Origin: Omphiscola glabra
Lineage: Eukaryota > Mollusca > Gastropoda > Lymnaeidae
NCBI GenBank assembly: GCA_964017045.1
Contig: OZ024810.1
Location: forward strand, 16,611,204-16,675,203
Length of the DNA: 64,000 nt
Reading direction: 5' to 3'
The translations under genes and the position numbers were made by a program. Shown one piece after another: positions 1 to 11,048 of the stretch. The notes under the pieces were generated by a model. It was given only the letters and a program-made list of their open reading frames with translations. It had not been told where the DNA came from and searched no databases. Position 1 is the first letter of the stretch, and every line of letters begins with the position of its first letter.

Positions 1-284
1 CCTTCTCCACCCCATTCACAGGCTTAGCCTCTCAAACAATGTTCCCACTTGTCCATACACCAAGAGTCTCAGATAGTCCCAACAACAACCTCTCGGGACC
101 CAGACAGCTCAGCCAGACGCCGAACCGAAACCGAACCAAAAAACGAAAACCGAAATTTTTCAGCCATGCAAACATATGCCCCTGTACTTTACCAGCTCCA
201 GCCTTACCCAACTCCCCCACCCCTCCTTCTTTCCCTCTTGACTCTCTCCAGAACATAATTAACAACTATTTAAAAACTCTAAAT

Positions 285-476
285 CAGTGGTTCTCAACTT
301 TTTTAATGACCCTTTAATACTGTTCTTCATGTTGTGGCGACCCCCAACCACAAAACTATTTTCTTTAGTACTTCATACTTGTATAGTATATGTGTTTTCC
401 GATGGTCTTAGGCGACCCTTGGTAAAGGGTCGTTCGACCCCCGAAGGCGTAGCGACCCACGGGTTGAGAACCGCTG
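285..476. mobile_element. SPIN-like non-autonomous hAT MITE, copy 1
   Basis: The ends form an inverted repeat starting CAGTGGTTCTCAAC and finishing GTTGAGAACCGCTG. The interior has the paired GGGTCG/CGACCC blocks and the segment near GATGGTCTTAGGCGACCC that I associate with SPIN-type hAT MITEs. It is flanked by a perfect 8-bp target-site duplication, CTCTAAAT, at 277-284 and 477-484. The length of 192 bp suits a non-autonomous derivative with no transposase. Three relatives lie at 19570, 28627 and 42165. Confidence 0.85.
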
Positions 477-484
477 CTCTAAAT

Positions 485-805
485 GATGTATAAATATCGA
501 TCTCATTTCAATCTAGTCTAATTTTCCTGGTAATTAAAAGCAAACAAGTATTTAAAAACAAATAACAACATCTAACACGGGGTTGTAAAATTCCCACAAT
601 GTTGGTTCCCAACATTAAAATAAATTGCAAGTACTTCTGAGAAGTAAATACATATGTATGTATCCCATTAAATAACTACCACAAATCTTTTGGCTTTTAG
701 TTATTATTATGGTCGTTAAATAGTAGATCGAATCATTATCGAAAGATAATGATAATGCATACAGCATTTGATTGTGTCTCTCCCTAAAATCGAATGTAGC
801 GCAGA
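485..805. other. AT-rich intergenic stretch, no feature seen
   Basis: Low-complexity AT-rich DNA without a coding signal or recognisable repeat on either strand. Confidence 0.5.
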
Positions 806-880
806 CATAGATATTTTACTTGACATGGATATTTCCTTTGACATGGCTATATTGCTTGACATGGATATTTCACTGGGTAA
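806..880. repeat. Degenerate short tandem repeat, left part
   Basis: Three to four diverged copies of a unit containing ACTTGACATGGATATTT. The same unit reappears at 1277-1410, so the 30-bp array between them looks inserted into, or grown inside, an older array. Confidence 0.6.
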
Positions 881-985
881 ATTCGAATAGATCATACCGC
901 GATTTTTTACCATGGCCGCCAACTTGATCGCTGTGAACCGTAAAATTAAGAATAAAACGTTAAAAACAATGAAAATGTTTCCTGA

Positions 986-1242
986 ATGTATCCCTAAACC
1001 TAACCTGAACCCTAAATCTATCCCTAAACCTAACCTGAACCCTAAATCTATCCTTAAACCTAACCTGAACCCTAAATCTATCCCTAAACCTAACCTGAAC
1101 CCTAAATCTATCCCTAAACCTAACCTGAACCCTAAATCTATCCCTAAACCTAACCTAAACCCTAAATCTATCCCTAAACCTAACCTGAACCCTAAATCTA
1201 TCCCTAAACCTAACCTGAACCCTAAATCTAGCCCTAAACTTA
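986..1242. repeat. 30-bp minisatellite with telomere-like core, about 8 copies
   Basis: Period 30 bp, near-perfect. Each monomer holds two CCCTAAA or CCTAAAC blocks and a CCTAACC block, resembling degenerate (TTAGGG)n read on the C-rich strand. Being a multiple of three, it leaves an open frame of PKPNLNPKSI repeats, which I regard as a by-product and not a gene. Confidence 0.85.
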
Positions 1243-1276
1243 ACCTAATGAAATGAGGTACGATCTATATGAATTA

Positions 1277-1410
1277 GCCTTTCACTGGATACGGCTATTT
1301 TACTTGACATGGATACCATCCTTAATACGGCTATTTTACTTGACATGGATACCATCCTTAATACGGATATTTTACTTGACACGGATATTTCACTTGACGT
1401 GGATATTTTA
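1277..1410. repeat. 36-bp tandem repeat, about 3-4 copies
   Basis: Copies of a unit with TTTTACTTGACATGGATACC, the last ones degraded. It is related to the unit at 806-880. Confidence 0.7.
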
Positions 1411-1561
1411 CCTACCGCGCTTGACGCTCACTAACATACGGCTGATACGTGCGAGCCTACAGACAACACAGATATCACCACGTGTTGGGTTCCTGTTCAT
1501 ATGTGAAGAAATCATACGAGCACACGCTAAAGCAGCCCCGGCGATGATGTGCTGTCGGTAA

Positions 1562-2277
1562 CGTACAGTGTTGCCACAGGTCTGTCAGTGGCAAATTAAC
1601 CTTTTTACAATTATTTCCGGCGTTAATTCTTTGTCTGTTTTGTTTATCATTGTTGAGATTTTCATGACTCCCCGTGGCCAGATTTACAACTCATTGTGCG
1701 CTATAAACCTTACAGCTACCAGTTGGGCTTAACATTTCAAGAACAGATTTAAGATAATTATTATGTTAGTCGGGGGGAAAATCCACAGCCTTGAATAGCT
1801 TAAGGTAAAAAAAAAAAATTCTCAGGTGATCTCAAACCATGTGTTTGAAAGTTGTGGCTTACAATGGTAGAGATTGCGATTTGCCCGACGCTATAAGCGA
1901 TGTCTCTTCTTCGTCTTCTATATTTTGAGGACCCAGGATCAACGAATTGATCATTCTGGCTCCTATGTTCAGAGGGGTTCGCGATTTTAGTGTTCATGGT
2001 TTTGAAGGGGATACATTACTGGTTACTTCACGTACGCATATAGATGTTGAAATGGACCGATCCGCGGGACACTTAGATAAATTATGAGCGATTTCGAAGA
2101 GAGACTTGTTAATGTGACCTATCAGTGACTTAACAGCATATACATATTGTCTAGGCCATGGTTTGTTAACCTTTTATGAGTGAAGGGACTATTTTAGAAA
2201 ACAAAATTACATCTGATTAAATATTTTGAGAACCTCTGTCATCATTTTCAAAAAAACCACATACGGCTCCCCCACCT
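1562..2277. other. Intergenic, no feature seen
   Basis: No ORF with protein-like composition, no terminal repeats and no tandem repeats noted. Confidence 0.45.
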
Positions 2278-2466
2278 CGCGTTTTCGATCATTGGTGTAC
2301 GTCTAGGCTCGGCTGTTGAGATTAGTTTTAAAAATAAGATCTTCAACTAGTCACTTAAGCCACATGCGTCTCTCACAATTCGCGTTTTCGATCACTGGTG
2401 TACGTCTAGGATCAGCTGTTGAGATTAGTTTTAAAAATAAGATCTTCAACAAGCCACTTAACGCCT
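2278..2466. repeat. Two-copy direct repeat, period 103 bp
   Basis: The block starting CGCGTTTTCGATCA at 2278 recurs at 2381 with only a few differences over about 85 bp, ending near AAAATAAGATCTTCAAC. No coding capacity is seen. Confidence 0.8.
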
Positions 2467-2851
2467 TCTGAGACTTGTCCATTTTTGCTACTCCGTCGAC
2501 CTCAGAGTTTTACAGCTTTGCTATTTCAGTCACTGAATGCCACATTTTCCTACTAACTTTCTAGAATAGGCACGACGAGCTTAGTATGCAAGAGTTGTCA
2601 TACGGCCTTTCTTAAATGAGTCCTAGTATTAAATGTTGAAAGGAAACAAAAAAAAAAGTCGTTGAAATAAGCCAAACGATTAGCTGGTAAATATCAGCCA
2701 ATTAACACGCCGGTGAAAACAGACGTGAAATCCGCTAAATAACTAGCTGGTAAAAAATCAGCTCCATGACTCATGTTAAAATCGGACAAATGACTGGTGA
2801 TCTGTTGGCTGTCAGTTTCCACTAACTAAGTAAAAAAAAAAAAAACCGCAA
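2467..2851. other. Intergenic, no feature seen
   Basis: AT-rich, with several AGCTGGTAAA-like words near 2680-2760 that suggest a very degenerate repeat. Confidence 0.4.
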
Positions 2852-3110
2852 ACATGAGTGGTATGGCCACGTGACCAGAAAAACAAGGGCTCGCCATAGA
2901 AATCATGCAGGGCACGACGAGAGGAGGAAGAAGAAGAGGAAGGCAGAGAAAAATATGGGAAGATAACATCAAAGAGTGGACGGGATTAAAAGTAGGCGAT
3001 GCTATGCGTAGTGCAGAAGATACAGAGGAACGGAGGAGGATAGTTTTCATGTCATCTGTGGCACCCAAACGGTCCAAGGACTAAGGGACATGATTATGAT
3101 GATGTAACGT
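2852..3110 (+). pseudogene. 3' end of a LINE retrotransposon (RT-type C-terminus), copy 1
   Basis: Reading frames 2852-2900 and then +1 give HEWYGHVTR, followed by the QGTTRGGRRRGRQRKIWEDN motif and NIKEWTGL, ending at a TAA at 3082-3084. This is the conserved basic C-terminal block that follows the reverse transcriptase in many metazoan LINE ORF2 proteins. One frame break lies near 2890. An ATGATTATGATGATG simple tail follows the stop, as expected for a LINE 3' end. Everything upstream is missing, so this is a 5'-truncated copy. A second member of the family lies in antisense at 14859-15082. Confidence 0.8.
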
Positions 3111-3655
3111 GTAAGCCTGCAGATTTTTTGCCAGTGACGGATCCACATAAAAATTAAAAAACAAAAACCAAAAAAAAAAAAACTGGAAAAAACAAACAAA
3201 CGAACTGGCAGGGTATTTTAGACACTGTTTTGAGTTGTTCGTCAAAATACTCGGTTCCCTGGTCGAGACCCGTTCATTTATATCTGGCAAACGATGTCTA
3301 GGTGCACTGTAACACAGCCGCACTCTCCACTGAAAGTCACGCACAGTAAATTCTACAGGAAGCAATACTCCTTAACACAATAGGGTTCATCTTAAGTTTT
3401 AAGTTTTGGTAATTGCAAGACATCGATATCACCAGTATCATACCACACCCCACTGTCTTGGGGGAATAGCATCATAGTAGGCAACGAAGACAGGGCGTGA
3501 AGTTACTTTCACTAGCCACATATATCTGGCTACTGTTTATCCACGCCTGGACTAACTGTGAACTCAAGGTAAAATCTCAACTCTTAATCAACTGCCGTGA
3601 ACTCCCCGCGTAAATCACAACACGCTTGATTTATAATTATTTTTTTTTGTCATCC
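3111..3655. other. Intergenic, no feature seen
   Basis: Contains A-rich runs near 3160-3190 but no recognisable gene or element. Confidence 0.4.
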
Positions 3656-4285
3656 AATGACCATTTAGCCACAATAATACCCATTTAGCCATCATGATAC
3701 CCATTTAGCCATCATGATACCCATTTAGCCATCATGATACCCATTTAGCCATCATGATACCCATTTAGCCATCATGATACCAATTTAGCCATCATGATAC
3801 CCATTTAGCCATCATGATACCCATTTAGCCATCATGATACCCATTTAGCCATCATGATACCCATTTAGCCATCATGATACCCATTTAGCCATCATGATAC
3901 CCATTTAGCCATCATGATACCCATTTAGCCATCATGATACCCATTTAGCCATCATGATACCCATTTAGCCATCATGATACCCATTTAGCCATCATGATAC
4001 CCATTTAGCCATCATGATACCCATTTAGCCATCATGATACCCATTTAGCCATCATGATACCCATTTAGCCATCATGATACCCATTTAGCCATCATGATAC
4101 CCATTTAGCCATCATGATACCCATTTAGCCATCTTGATACCCATTTAGCCATCATGATACCCATTTAGCCATCATGATACCCATTAAGACACAAAAATAG
4201 CCATTTAGCAACATAAACACCAGTTTAACCACAATGGTACCTATTTATCGATAATTAATAACCATTTAGCCACAATCATACCCCT
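3656..4285. repeat. 20-bp minisatellite, about 31 copies
   Basis: Monomer CCATTTAGCCATCATGATAC, almost perfectly homogeneous from 3680 to 4170 and decaying at both edges. Each monomer carries the 8-bp palindrome ATCATGAT. The homogeneous core implies recent expansion. Confidence 0.95.
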
Positions 4286-4331
4286 TGTGCTCACAACACA
4301 CAGTAACTATTGTATTTTAACATTGTCATGC

Positions 4332-4513
4332 CAGGCCGGAACCCAGGAAATTCTGTGCCCCGGGCAGGTGACTTCGGGCCCCTTTAGCGTTTCAAACATG
4401 TGCGTATATTTAAAAATATCGAAAAAGGGCGGGCCACTACCTATCTCGGTACCCTGACAAGTGCCATGTTTCACCCCCCCCCCCCACCCCATTTTTTTTT
4501 AGGTTCGGGCCTG
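4332..4513. mobile_element. hAT-like MITE, about 180 bp
   Basis: Inverted termini CAGGCCGGAACCC and GGTTCGGGCCTG, matching with one or two differences, enclose a GC-rich body with a poly-C run. I could not identify a convincing 8-bp target duplication, so the boundaries are tentative. Confidence 0.55.
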
Positions 4514-4847
4514 GTCAAGAGTATGAGACTCACTGTTATTAATGGCAACTGTGATCATGTTATCCATGCATAATAAACGTCTCATATGGACTAAACACAT
4601 TACAGTTCCGGGTAGGGGTTCATTGTAAGGTTTAGGTAAATGCCCCTGGTTGCAAACATCTTTTTTGCATCCTTCGCTCTCTCATCATAATTTTTATGTA
4701 CAGCGCGGTGAGCCTAGCCCTAGGCTGGGGTAACGCGATATAAAAGACAACAAATAGTAATAATAATAATAATCTGCTTCTGTTAGATTTATGAATTATT
4801 GATCCAGAGTCAATTCAGAAAATGGGAATTAATTCCCAACCCCTCCC
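4514..4847. other. Intergenic, no feature seen
   Basis: Contains a short (TAA)n run near 4757-4773; otherwise nothing recognisable. Confidence 0.4.
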
Positions 4848-7481
4848 CAGGGCCGGATTAAGCCATTTTAGTGCCCAAGGCACAAACCCACATGGGTGCC
4901 CCTTCTGCCCGGATCTTTCACTGACCGTGACCGCTGGTATGTTCAATATTATGCAAAGAAAACATTTGTTAACAAATATGTTTGTAGTTTGTACTATTAT
5001 CACTTATATAAAACCTACAATAAAGTATTTCTGTATTAAAATTAATAGTTAACAAATTTTGAAATAATAATAGAAAAAAATACTTTTTTTTTATTAGATG
5101 AAAAAATCAAAAAGATATTGTCATTTACATTTTAAAGTTTTTTCTAGATTTACATCTAGCAAAGTCTTTGAGGGTATCGTCAAAGTTAATTTTGCGCAAC
5201 ACATCTGCCTCGATCATAAGCAGAGATAAGGAATCGAGCCTTTCTTGTTTCATTGTTGATCTATTTGGATTTTTTGTACGTTTCAACTGAGAAAAAGAGC
5301 TCTCGGTTGAACAGTTAGTAACCATTAATTTTAAAAATATGCGCAAGGCTATTTCAACATTTTGAAAGGCACACTCGATGTTGTCTCTAACTATTACTTT
5401 AGATAATTCTCCATGATTGAACGTGTTGTTTTCCGATTTTGATGCAGGAAACTTGTGGCGAATATATGAATGAAACTGTTGTAGTTCAGTATATAAATTA
5501 TTGTTCCGATCTTTAGGACAAGCATTTATTAGTTCGTCACAACACTAAGACGTTTGTGATAGTGATTCATCGACAAAACAAGAAAATCGAACTGCTACAT
5601 CATTATATACTTGTCCTCGTCTACTCATTTCTGTCTCAAGTTTGTCAACAATGGCGTAGAATGTAGATATACGAAATTTTTCTATGGCATTCAGAGATAC
5701 CTCAGGGGCACCACCATTAATGACCACTGTCGTTCGTTTACGATTACGGGTCAAAGTTGACTTATAATCTACACCTGGTGTTATTATTTTTGCAGCTTCT
5801 TCAAATCTTTCAAATTCATTCCTAGATTTATGCAAGTGATCTGCTAGTGAAGAATACAAATCAGCACACGTTTTCAAGTTCACATGCTCATTTTGTAGAG
5901 CTTGACTAACCCTGTGAAAATGCTGTAATACCTCTTCCCAAAAAACAAGCATGAAAGCAAATTCTAATTCTTGCATCTTCTTTGCAATGTTTTCTGCTTG
6001 TCTTCTTGTGTCTCCTTTCTGTGACTGATCTTCTTGTATACATTCTAATGCTTTTAAAATCTTAGGATGAGACTTTAAGATAGCTTCAGTTGCAACAGCA
6101 TGTGCTTCCCATCTGGTATCGGAAAGAGACTTTACCAGCCTTTCATTTACAAGGCATCTTATCAGAATCTTCCATCTGTTGGTTGAAGCTGAGAAAAAAG
6201 TATAGATCAGTTGCACTGTATTGAAGAAGTTTACTGCCTCTAAACAGGAGTCAACGACACTTCTGCCTACAAGATTTAGTGAATGGGCAGCACAGGGTAT
6301 GTATATAGCAAACTCATTTTCCTCTAGAATATTTTTGTGCATGCCCTTGTAGCACCCGGACATATTAGCTGCATTATTGTAGGATTGACCTCTGCATTTC
6401 GAAAAATCAATTTTGCAAACTTCACGTAAGTACTGCAGCACTTGCTTAGCCATATCTTCACCGGTGTGATTTTGCAGCTCCAAGAAAGTCAAAAAGCGTT
6501 CAATGGGCTCTCCATCTGCTACATATCGAAGAACAACGTTTAACTGAGTCTATATGTGAAATATCGGGTGTTGAGTCTACTCACAAGCTGAAATAACCGG
6601 AAGCCTTTACTTCATCTACAATTACTTCACTGACTTTTTTGGAAATAATTGCAATCAGCTCTTCACATATAGTTTTGGATAAATAAGAAGGATTTCCCTT
6701 TCTAGAATTTCCATATTTCGCAATGTGTGATGCTAAAAATGGATCAAACTGACTGACAAACTCCAGCAACCCTTTATAATTTCCATTTTGTACAGATCCA
6801 AATTTTTCATTTTCCCTCCAAAAAGCCAGACCGCTCAGCTATAGTGTAAATAACCGCTACTGCTCGCCTCAAAACATGTTCCCAGTAACTATACTCTTCA
6901 TTTATTTGCTCTTCTAGCTTTTGTAGTAGACCGGAGCCTTGTCGACGACTCAGGTATATTCACATGCAGTCTTTATGAGTAGCACTTTGTTCGTGATTAT
7001 AAACATAAATGTTATTTTTCCAGTCACTGAACCCATTTTTATCAGTTTCTATGTCTAAAGCTAAGGGGTTCCCGGTCGAATTAATTAATTAATGTTATTA
7101 ATTTAATATTATTTGTTGAAAATATAAAAATGGTTTAAATTTTTTTATAAAATTCCCAAACATTTTTAAAATTCGAATACGACCGCATTATTTATTTACA
7201 AGTCGAGTGAGTCCGCATGGTCCGCATTTTACTCATAACCATTTCCCATGACTTTTTAAAATTTGTTTATTCGCTTAATTTTTAAGCATTCAAGATTGTA
7301 CCAAACTTGAATGTGAATTTGTATTATAATGTATTTCTTCATTTTCATAGCACTTGTCAATTTTCAGTTGTTTCTGGACTTAAATTTGTTCCAAAAAAAA
7401 TTTCTTGAGGATTTGTGGTGCCCCCAAACGCTTGGTGCCCAAGGCACGTGCCTTGTTTGCCTAGAGGTTAATCCGGCCCTG
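4848..7481 (-). mobile_element. Complete hAT DNA transposon (2634 bp) with intact ends
   Basis: Terminal inverted repeats CAGGGCCGGATTAA at 4848-4861 and 7468-7481, with related subterminal GTGCCCAAGGCAC blocks inside both ends. The flanks are a perfect 8-bp duplication, CCCCTCCC, at 4840-4847 and 7482-7489, the hallmark of hAT insertion. The minus strand carries a broken transposase of the DUF4371/TTF-zinc-finger group (ZMYM1-like). About 450 bp at the 5' side of the transposase (7085-7440) is AT-rich and non-coding, where the start of the zinc finger should be. Confidence 0.95.
5125..7070 (-). pseudogene. hAT transposase (TTF zinc finger/DUF4371/dimerisation domain), inactivated
   Basis: Read on the minus strand, the fragments in order are: end of a TTF-type zinc finger (GFSDWKN, about 7040); the FWRENEKFGS-NYKGLLEF-FDPFLASHI-NPSYLS segment of DUF4371 (6581-6840); the VDSTPDISHID block with the first catalytic Asp (about 6545-6575); a 315-codon body with GQSYNNAANMSG (about 6370); and the C-terminal hAT dimerisation region TESSFSQLK...STMKQERLDSL (5125-5346), which keeps the catalytic Glu. 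Breaks: an in-frame TGA in the zinc-finger part (about 6959), a frame break near 6833, a TGA just before VDSTPD (about 6583), a one-base insertion near 6546, and a TAG near 5544. The second catalytic Asp, normally in a Y-D-N/G-A-A/S-N motif, is Asn. The N-terminal cysteines of the finger are absent. It cannot encode an active enzyme. Confidence 0.92.
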
Positions 7482-7489
7482 CCCCTCCC

Positions 7490-8231
7490 CCACACACAGT
7501 GCTAGATTTACCATTGTGCGGTTCATGCATTTGCACCATGCTTAAACTAAGTTTTTTAAAATAGTTGAACTATCTTACAAGCACCCTTGAGGTCAACATT
7601 TTGCCGGGACCGATTTGCACATTTCCCTCTTCTGAGCATCGAGTCGGAAATCTTGACTAATTTTTTTTTACTTTCAAGACATCTTTGATTCCTTCTACTT
7701 TATAACTTCTATAAAAAGCTATTAAAATGTATGAACTTTCACTAGCAAACAATTCATATACAACTGCATTATCCTGTCAAAGTGGTACTTTGTTACATTG
7801 AATTTTTAACTGTGTACGGCTATAAGGTGTGATTTTGCATTTTTCTCGTTTGCAAAAGACCTCCAATATGTTTATCCGGCTCTGCCCACGCCTCCCCTCC
7901 ACCTCAGTGTTGCATCATATCCTTCATTCGCCAAGGACATATTACAAGAGGCACTCGTGTAGTAAATATAATCCACCCCCACTCCCCCCCCCCCCGCCGT
8001 GCCCCGCTGTTTCCCACTAGGGTCTATCTTCAGTATGTCTCGCCCCGTGTCATCATAAAACGAAAGGAGGGCGTCGTTGACTTGTCGGAGAACGCAGTGC
8101 CGTGCAACTGTTAAATTCTAAGATACAATCTCAACGGCTGTGTTCCCTTTACGCCGCTGTGCTCTCTTACGCCTCTGTGTTCTCTTTAGGACGCTGTATC
8201 CATCCGATGCATTCGTGCAGGTTAGTAAAAA
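7490..8231. other. Intergenic, no feature seen
   Basis: Contains a poly-C tract near 7980-7995 and a run of GCCGCTGT/GCCTCTGT-like words at 8150-8200, but no gene. Confidence 0.4.
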
Positions 8232-9062
8232 GCTGTGTTAAGTGTCAAGCTGTGTTGTTAAAGTGACAAGCTGTGCTGTTTAGGTGATCAGTTTGTTTAC
8301 GCGGCAAGCTGTGTTGTTTAGGTGATCAGTTTGTTTACGTGACAAGCTGTGTTGTTTAGGTGATCAGTTTGTTTACGTGATAAGCTGTGTTGTTTAGGTG
8401 ATCAGTTTGTTTACGCGACAAGCTGTGTTGTTTAGGTGATCAGTTTGTTTACGTGACAAGCTGTGTTGTTTAGGTGATCAGTTTGTTTACGCGACAAGCT
8501 GTGTTGTTTAGGTGATCAGTTTGTTTACGCGACAAGCTGTGTTGTTTAGGTGATCAGTTTGTTTACGTGACAAGCTGTGTTATTTAGGTGATCAGTTTGT
8601 TTACGTGACAAGCTGTGTTGTTTAGGTGATCAGTTTGTTTACGTGACAAGCTGTGCTGTTTAGGTGATCAGTTTGTTTACGTGACAAGCTGTGTTGTTTG
8701 GGTGATCAGTTTGTTTACGCGACAAGCTGTGTTGTTTAGGTGATCAGTTTGTTTACGCGACAAGCTGTGATGTTTAGGTGATCAGTTTGTTTACGCTACA
8801 AGCTGTGCTGTTTAGGTGATCAGTTTGTTTACGCTACAAGCTGTGCTGTCTAGGTGATCAGTTTGTTTACGCGACAAGCTGTGCTGTTTAGGTGATCAGT
8901 TTGTTTACGCGACAAGCTGTGCTGTTTAGGTGATCAGTTTGTTTACGTGACAAGCTGTGTTGTTTAAGTAACAAGCTGCGTTGATTAAGTAACAAGTTGC
9001 ATTGTTTAGGTGACAAGATGCGTTGTTTACGTGACAAGCTGTGTTGCCTAAGTGACAAGTAT
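8232..9062. repeat. 38-bp minisatellite, about 20 copies
   Basis: Unit of GTGATCAGTTTGTTTACG plus a CGACAAGCTGTGTTGTTTAG half, period 38 bp. Variation is concentrated at two sites (cgc/cgt/gct before GACA, and gtgTtg/gtgCtg). Copies decay from about 8960 into shorter GACAAGCTG units. Confidence 0.92.
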
Positions 9063-9577
9063 GCAAATAATGTATGTAAATCATTACAATGGTAAAATTA
9101 AGTCTTTTGTTTAGTCGTTATAGCTGCAGCCTCACGATCGGTTATAACTTCTACCAGGCAGTTATAATAAATTAAGCTGTGTTAGAAATTATGTTATACT
9201 TGTTTGATTATATATTATGACATGAATGTTCTCATTCCAGCGACCGTATCTATTTTTCTTTCGGGGGGGGGGGGGGGGGGGATTGTGTAATTGAAAGTGT
9301 AATGATACATTAGCCGGCTATCAGAAGCCGTTCAATGATTATTGTACTATTAATCGGCTGAGCACCTCTTTCTCTCTCTCTCTCTGATAGAAACTTTTTA
9401 AAAATTTGATCCGTCATTCCCGATATAAACATTTATAGAAACACACTTAATAAGTTATACATTTTGAACATGTCAATTTTAAGTTGATTGAAAAAAAAGT
9501 GCAGTTCTAATGTAACAAAAGAATTTATTTTACGTGATTGTATGCTGATGTGTTAATAAAAAATGTTTAAATCTTCC
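9063..9577. other. Intergenic with poly-G and CT simple runs
   Basis: Holds an 18-base poly-G run near 9265-9281 and a (TC)n run near 9370-9385. No gene seen. Confidence 0.45.
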
Positions 9578-9900
9578 TGTGAGAGACAGAGGGCCGAGAG
9601 GAAGATAGAGAAGAGAATTTAAATGGGATCAGATGTAGAGAAAGATTTTGGGAGAGAGGAGAAGAAGAGGTAGAAAGGAGGAGACGTGGGAGATGGAAAA
9701 GGAGGACTGGAAGAGAAATGAGAGATTGGGGCGAGCGAATTGGAAGAGGGGAGAGAGCGTGGTAATGGCAGAGATGAGATAGGGAGAGATACCATGGGGA
9801 GAGCGAGAAAAACAATATAGTGGATATGAATACTAAGGAGAGAGTGAGTGGAGAAGGAACGAGACGAGAGAGAGAGAGAGGAGAATGTTTAGAGAATGTG
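9578..9900. repeat. Purine-rich (GA) tract of about 320 bp
   Basis: The + strand is overwhelmingly purine (GAGA, GGAGAAG, AGAGAGG words) with few pyrimidine interruptions. The antisense leucine/serine-rich open frame over it is explained by composition alone. Confidence 0.75.
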
Positions 9901-10387
9901 GATGAGTGTATGGTAGACTCGAAGTGGCCCGAAAATGACTACTAAGGAAACGAGGTTAGTCAACTAGGTCAAGGGCGTAAAAATGGAACTTGTGCAAGGC
10001 AATGTAACTTAGATACGAATATAAGGAGATATAAAGGGCATATGAACAGTACATTGTCGCTAATAACAGAATTTGGAATTAATTAATCTGCATATCGATA
10101 TTAAACGTTCACATAAATGCTACAAAATAAAACTATCTTCTATTTTCAGAATCAGTTATGCATGAAGATATATATAATATGTTGTGGCCTGTGTAGCTTC
10201 AGATGACATAAGCAGGATTGATTTTTGTTGACTAATGCAAGAACTCGAGTGTATGGTAAAATCTGACCTACACACATGCAGACGGTGACGTGTTTAATCT
10301 CAGAAGAGCCATCGCTCGACAGCCCTCTTGTAAGAGTGCGATCGAATTTCAGTTATTTTTATTTTTCAAATTTTTGCTGACATAACT
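9901..10387. other. Intergenic, no feature seen
   Basis: Upstream flank of the claudin-like gene; no convincing TATA element or repeat. Confidence 0.4.
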
Positions 10388-10576
10388 TACAACGGAACAC
10401 CGTATTTCTACAACCTACAGCGGGACACAAGATTCTAAGAACCTACAGCGGCACACTGGATTTTGAAAACCTACACCGGCACACCGGATTTTGAAAACCT
10501 ACAACTCCACACCGGATTTTGAAATCCTACAACTCCACACCGTATTTTGAAAACCTACAACGGCACAGCGTATTAT
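10388..10576. repeat. 28-bp tandem repeat, about 7 diverged copies
   Basis: Unit CCTACAACGGCACACCGGAT plus TTTGAAAA, with substitutions between copies. It sits about 280 bp upstream of the claudin-like start codon, so it could lie in the 5' flank or a 5' UTR intron. Confidence 0.8.
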
Positions 10577-10852
10577 GATATTACTTGACATGCACCTTCT
10601 GAGAAGTGTTGAGGTTTCGCTCCTTTAATTCCTGGCTAATGCTTCGGCAACTGGCTCCACCTGTTAGGCCGTGACATACATTATTTTTACCCATATATGA
10701 CTCGCCTACAGTCCTGGCCTCCCCAACTACACGTTTGAGACACGATTTCATAAGGTTTTGTTGGACTACGTGGAGTAGGATCCCGTGCGTCTGTGAAATG
10801 AAAACACTTAAGACCATGAATGTTTGACTTTTTCCAATTTTCTTTTCACGGA

Positions 10853-11048
10853 ATGACCTCTGAGACGCCGTTACCCAGAAACATGAGAAAACTGTGTTGG
10901 GCAGGTCCTCTGTTTATCGGAATGGGCGTGTCGTCTCACATCGTGGGCGTGGTCACTCCCAGCTGGGGACGGATTTACCTCAACGTTTACATGACTTTGT
11001 GGGAGATCTGTTCAAGCGGAAGGTGCATGTATTACCCGTCAAAGCCAG
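10853..11048 (+). CDS. Claudin-like gene, coding exon 1
   Basis: Encodes the cytoplasmic N-terminus, TM1 and the first extracellular loop with the W...LW..C....C pattern. Donor CAG|GTGGGT; ends in phase 1. Confidence 0.72.

Noticed and set aside
912..1256. PKPNLNPKSI repeat ORF
   Set aside because: Explained by the 30-bp telomere-like minisatellite.
9567..9815. Leu/Ser-rich antisense ORF
   Set aside because: Purine-tract composition artefact.
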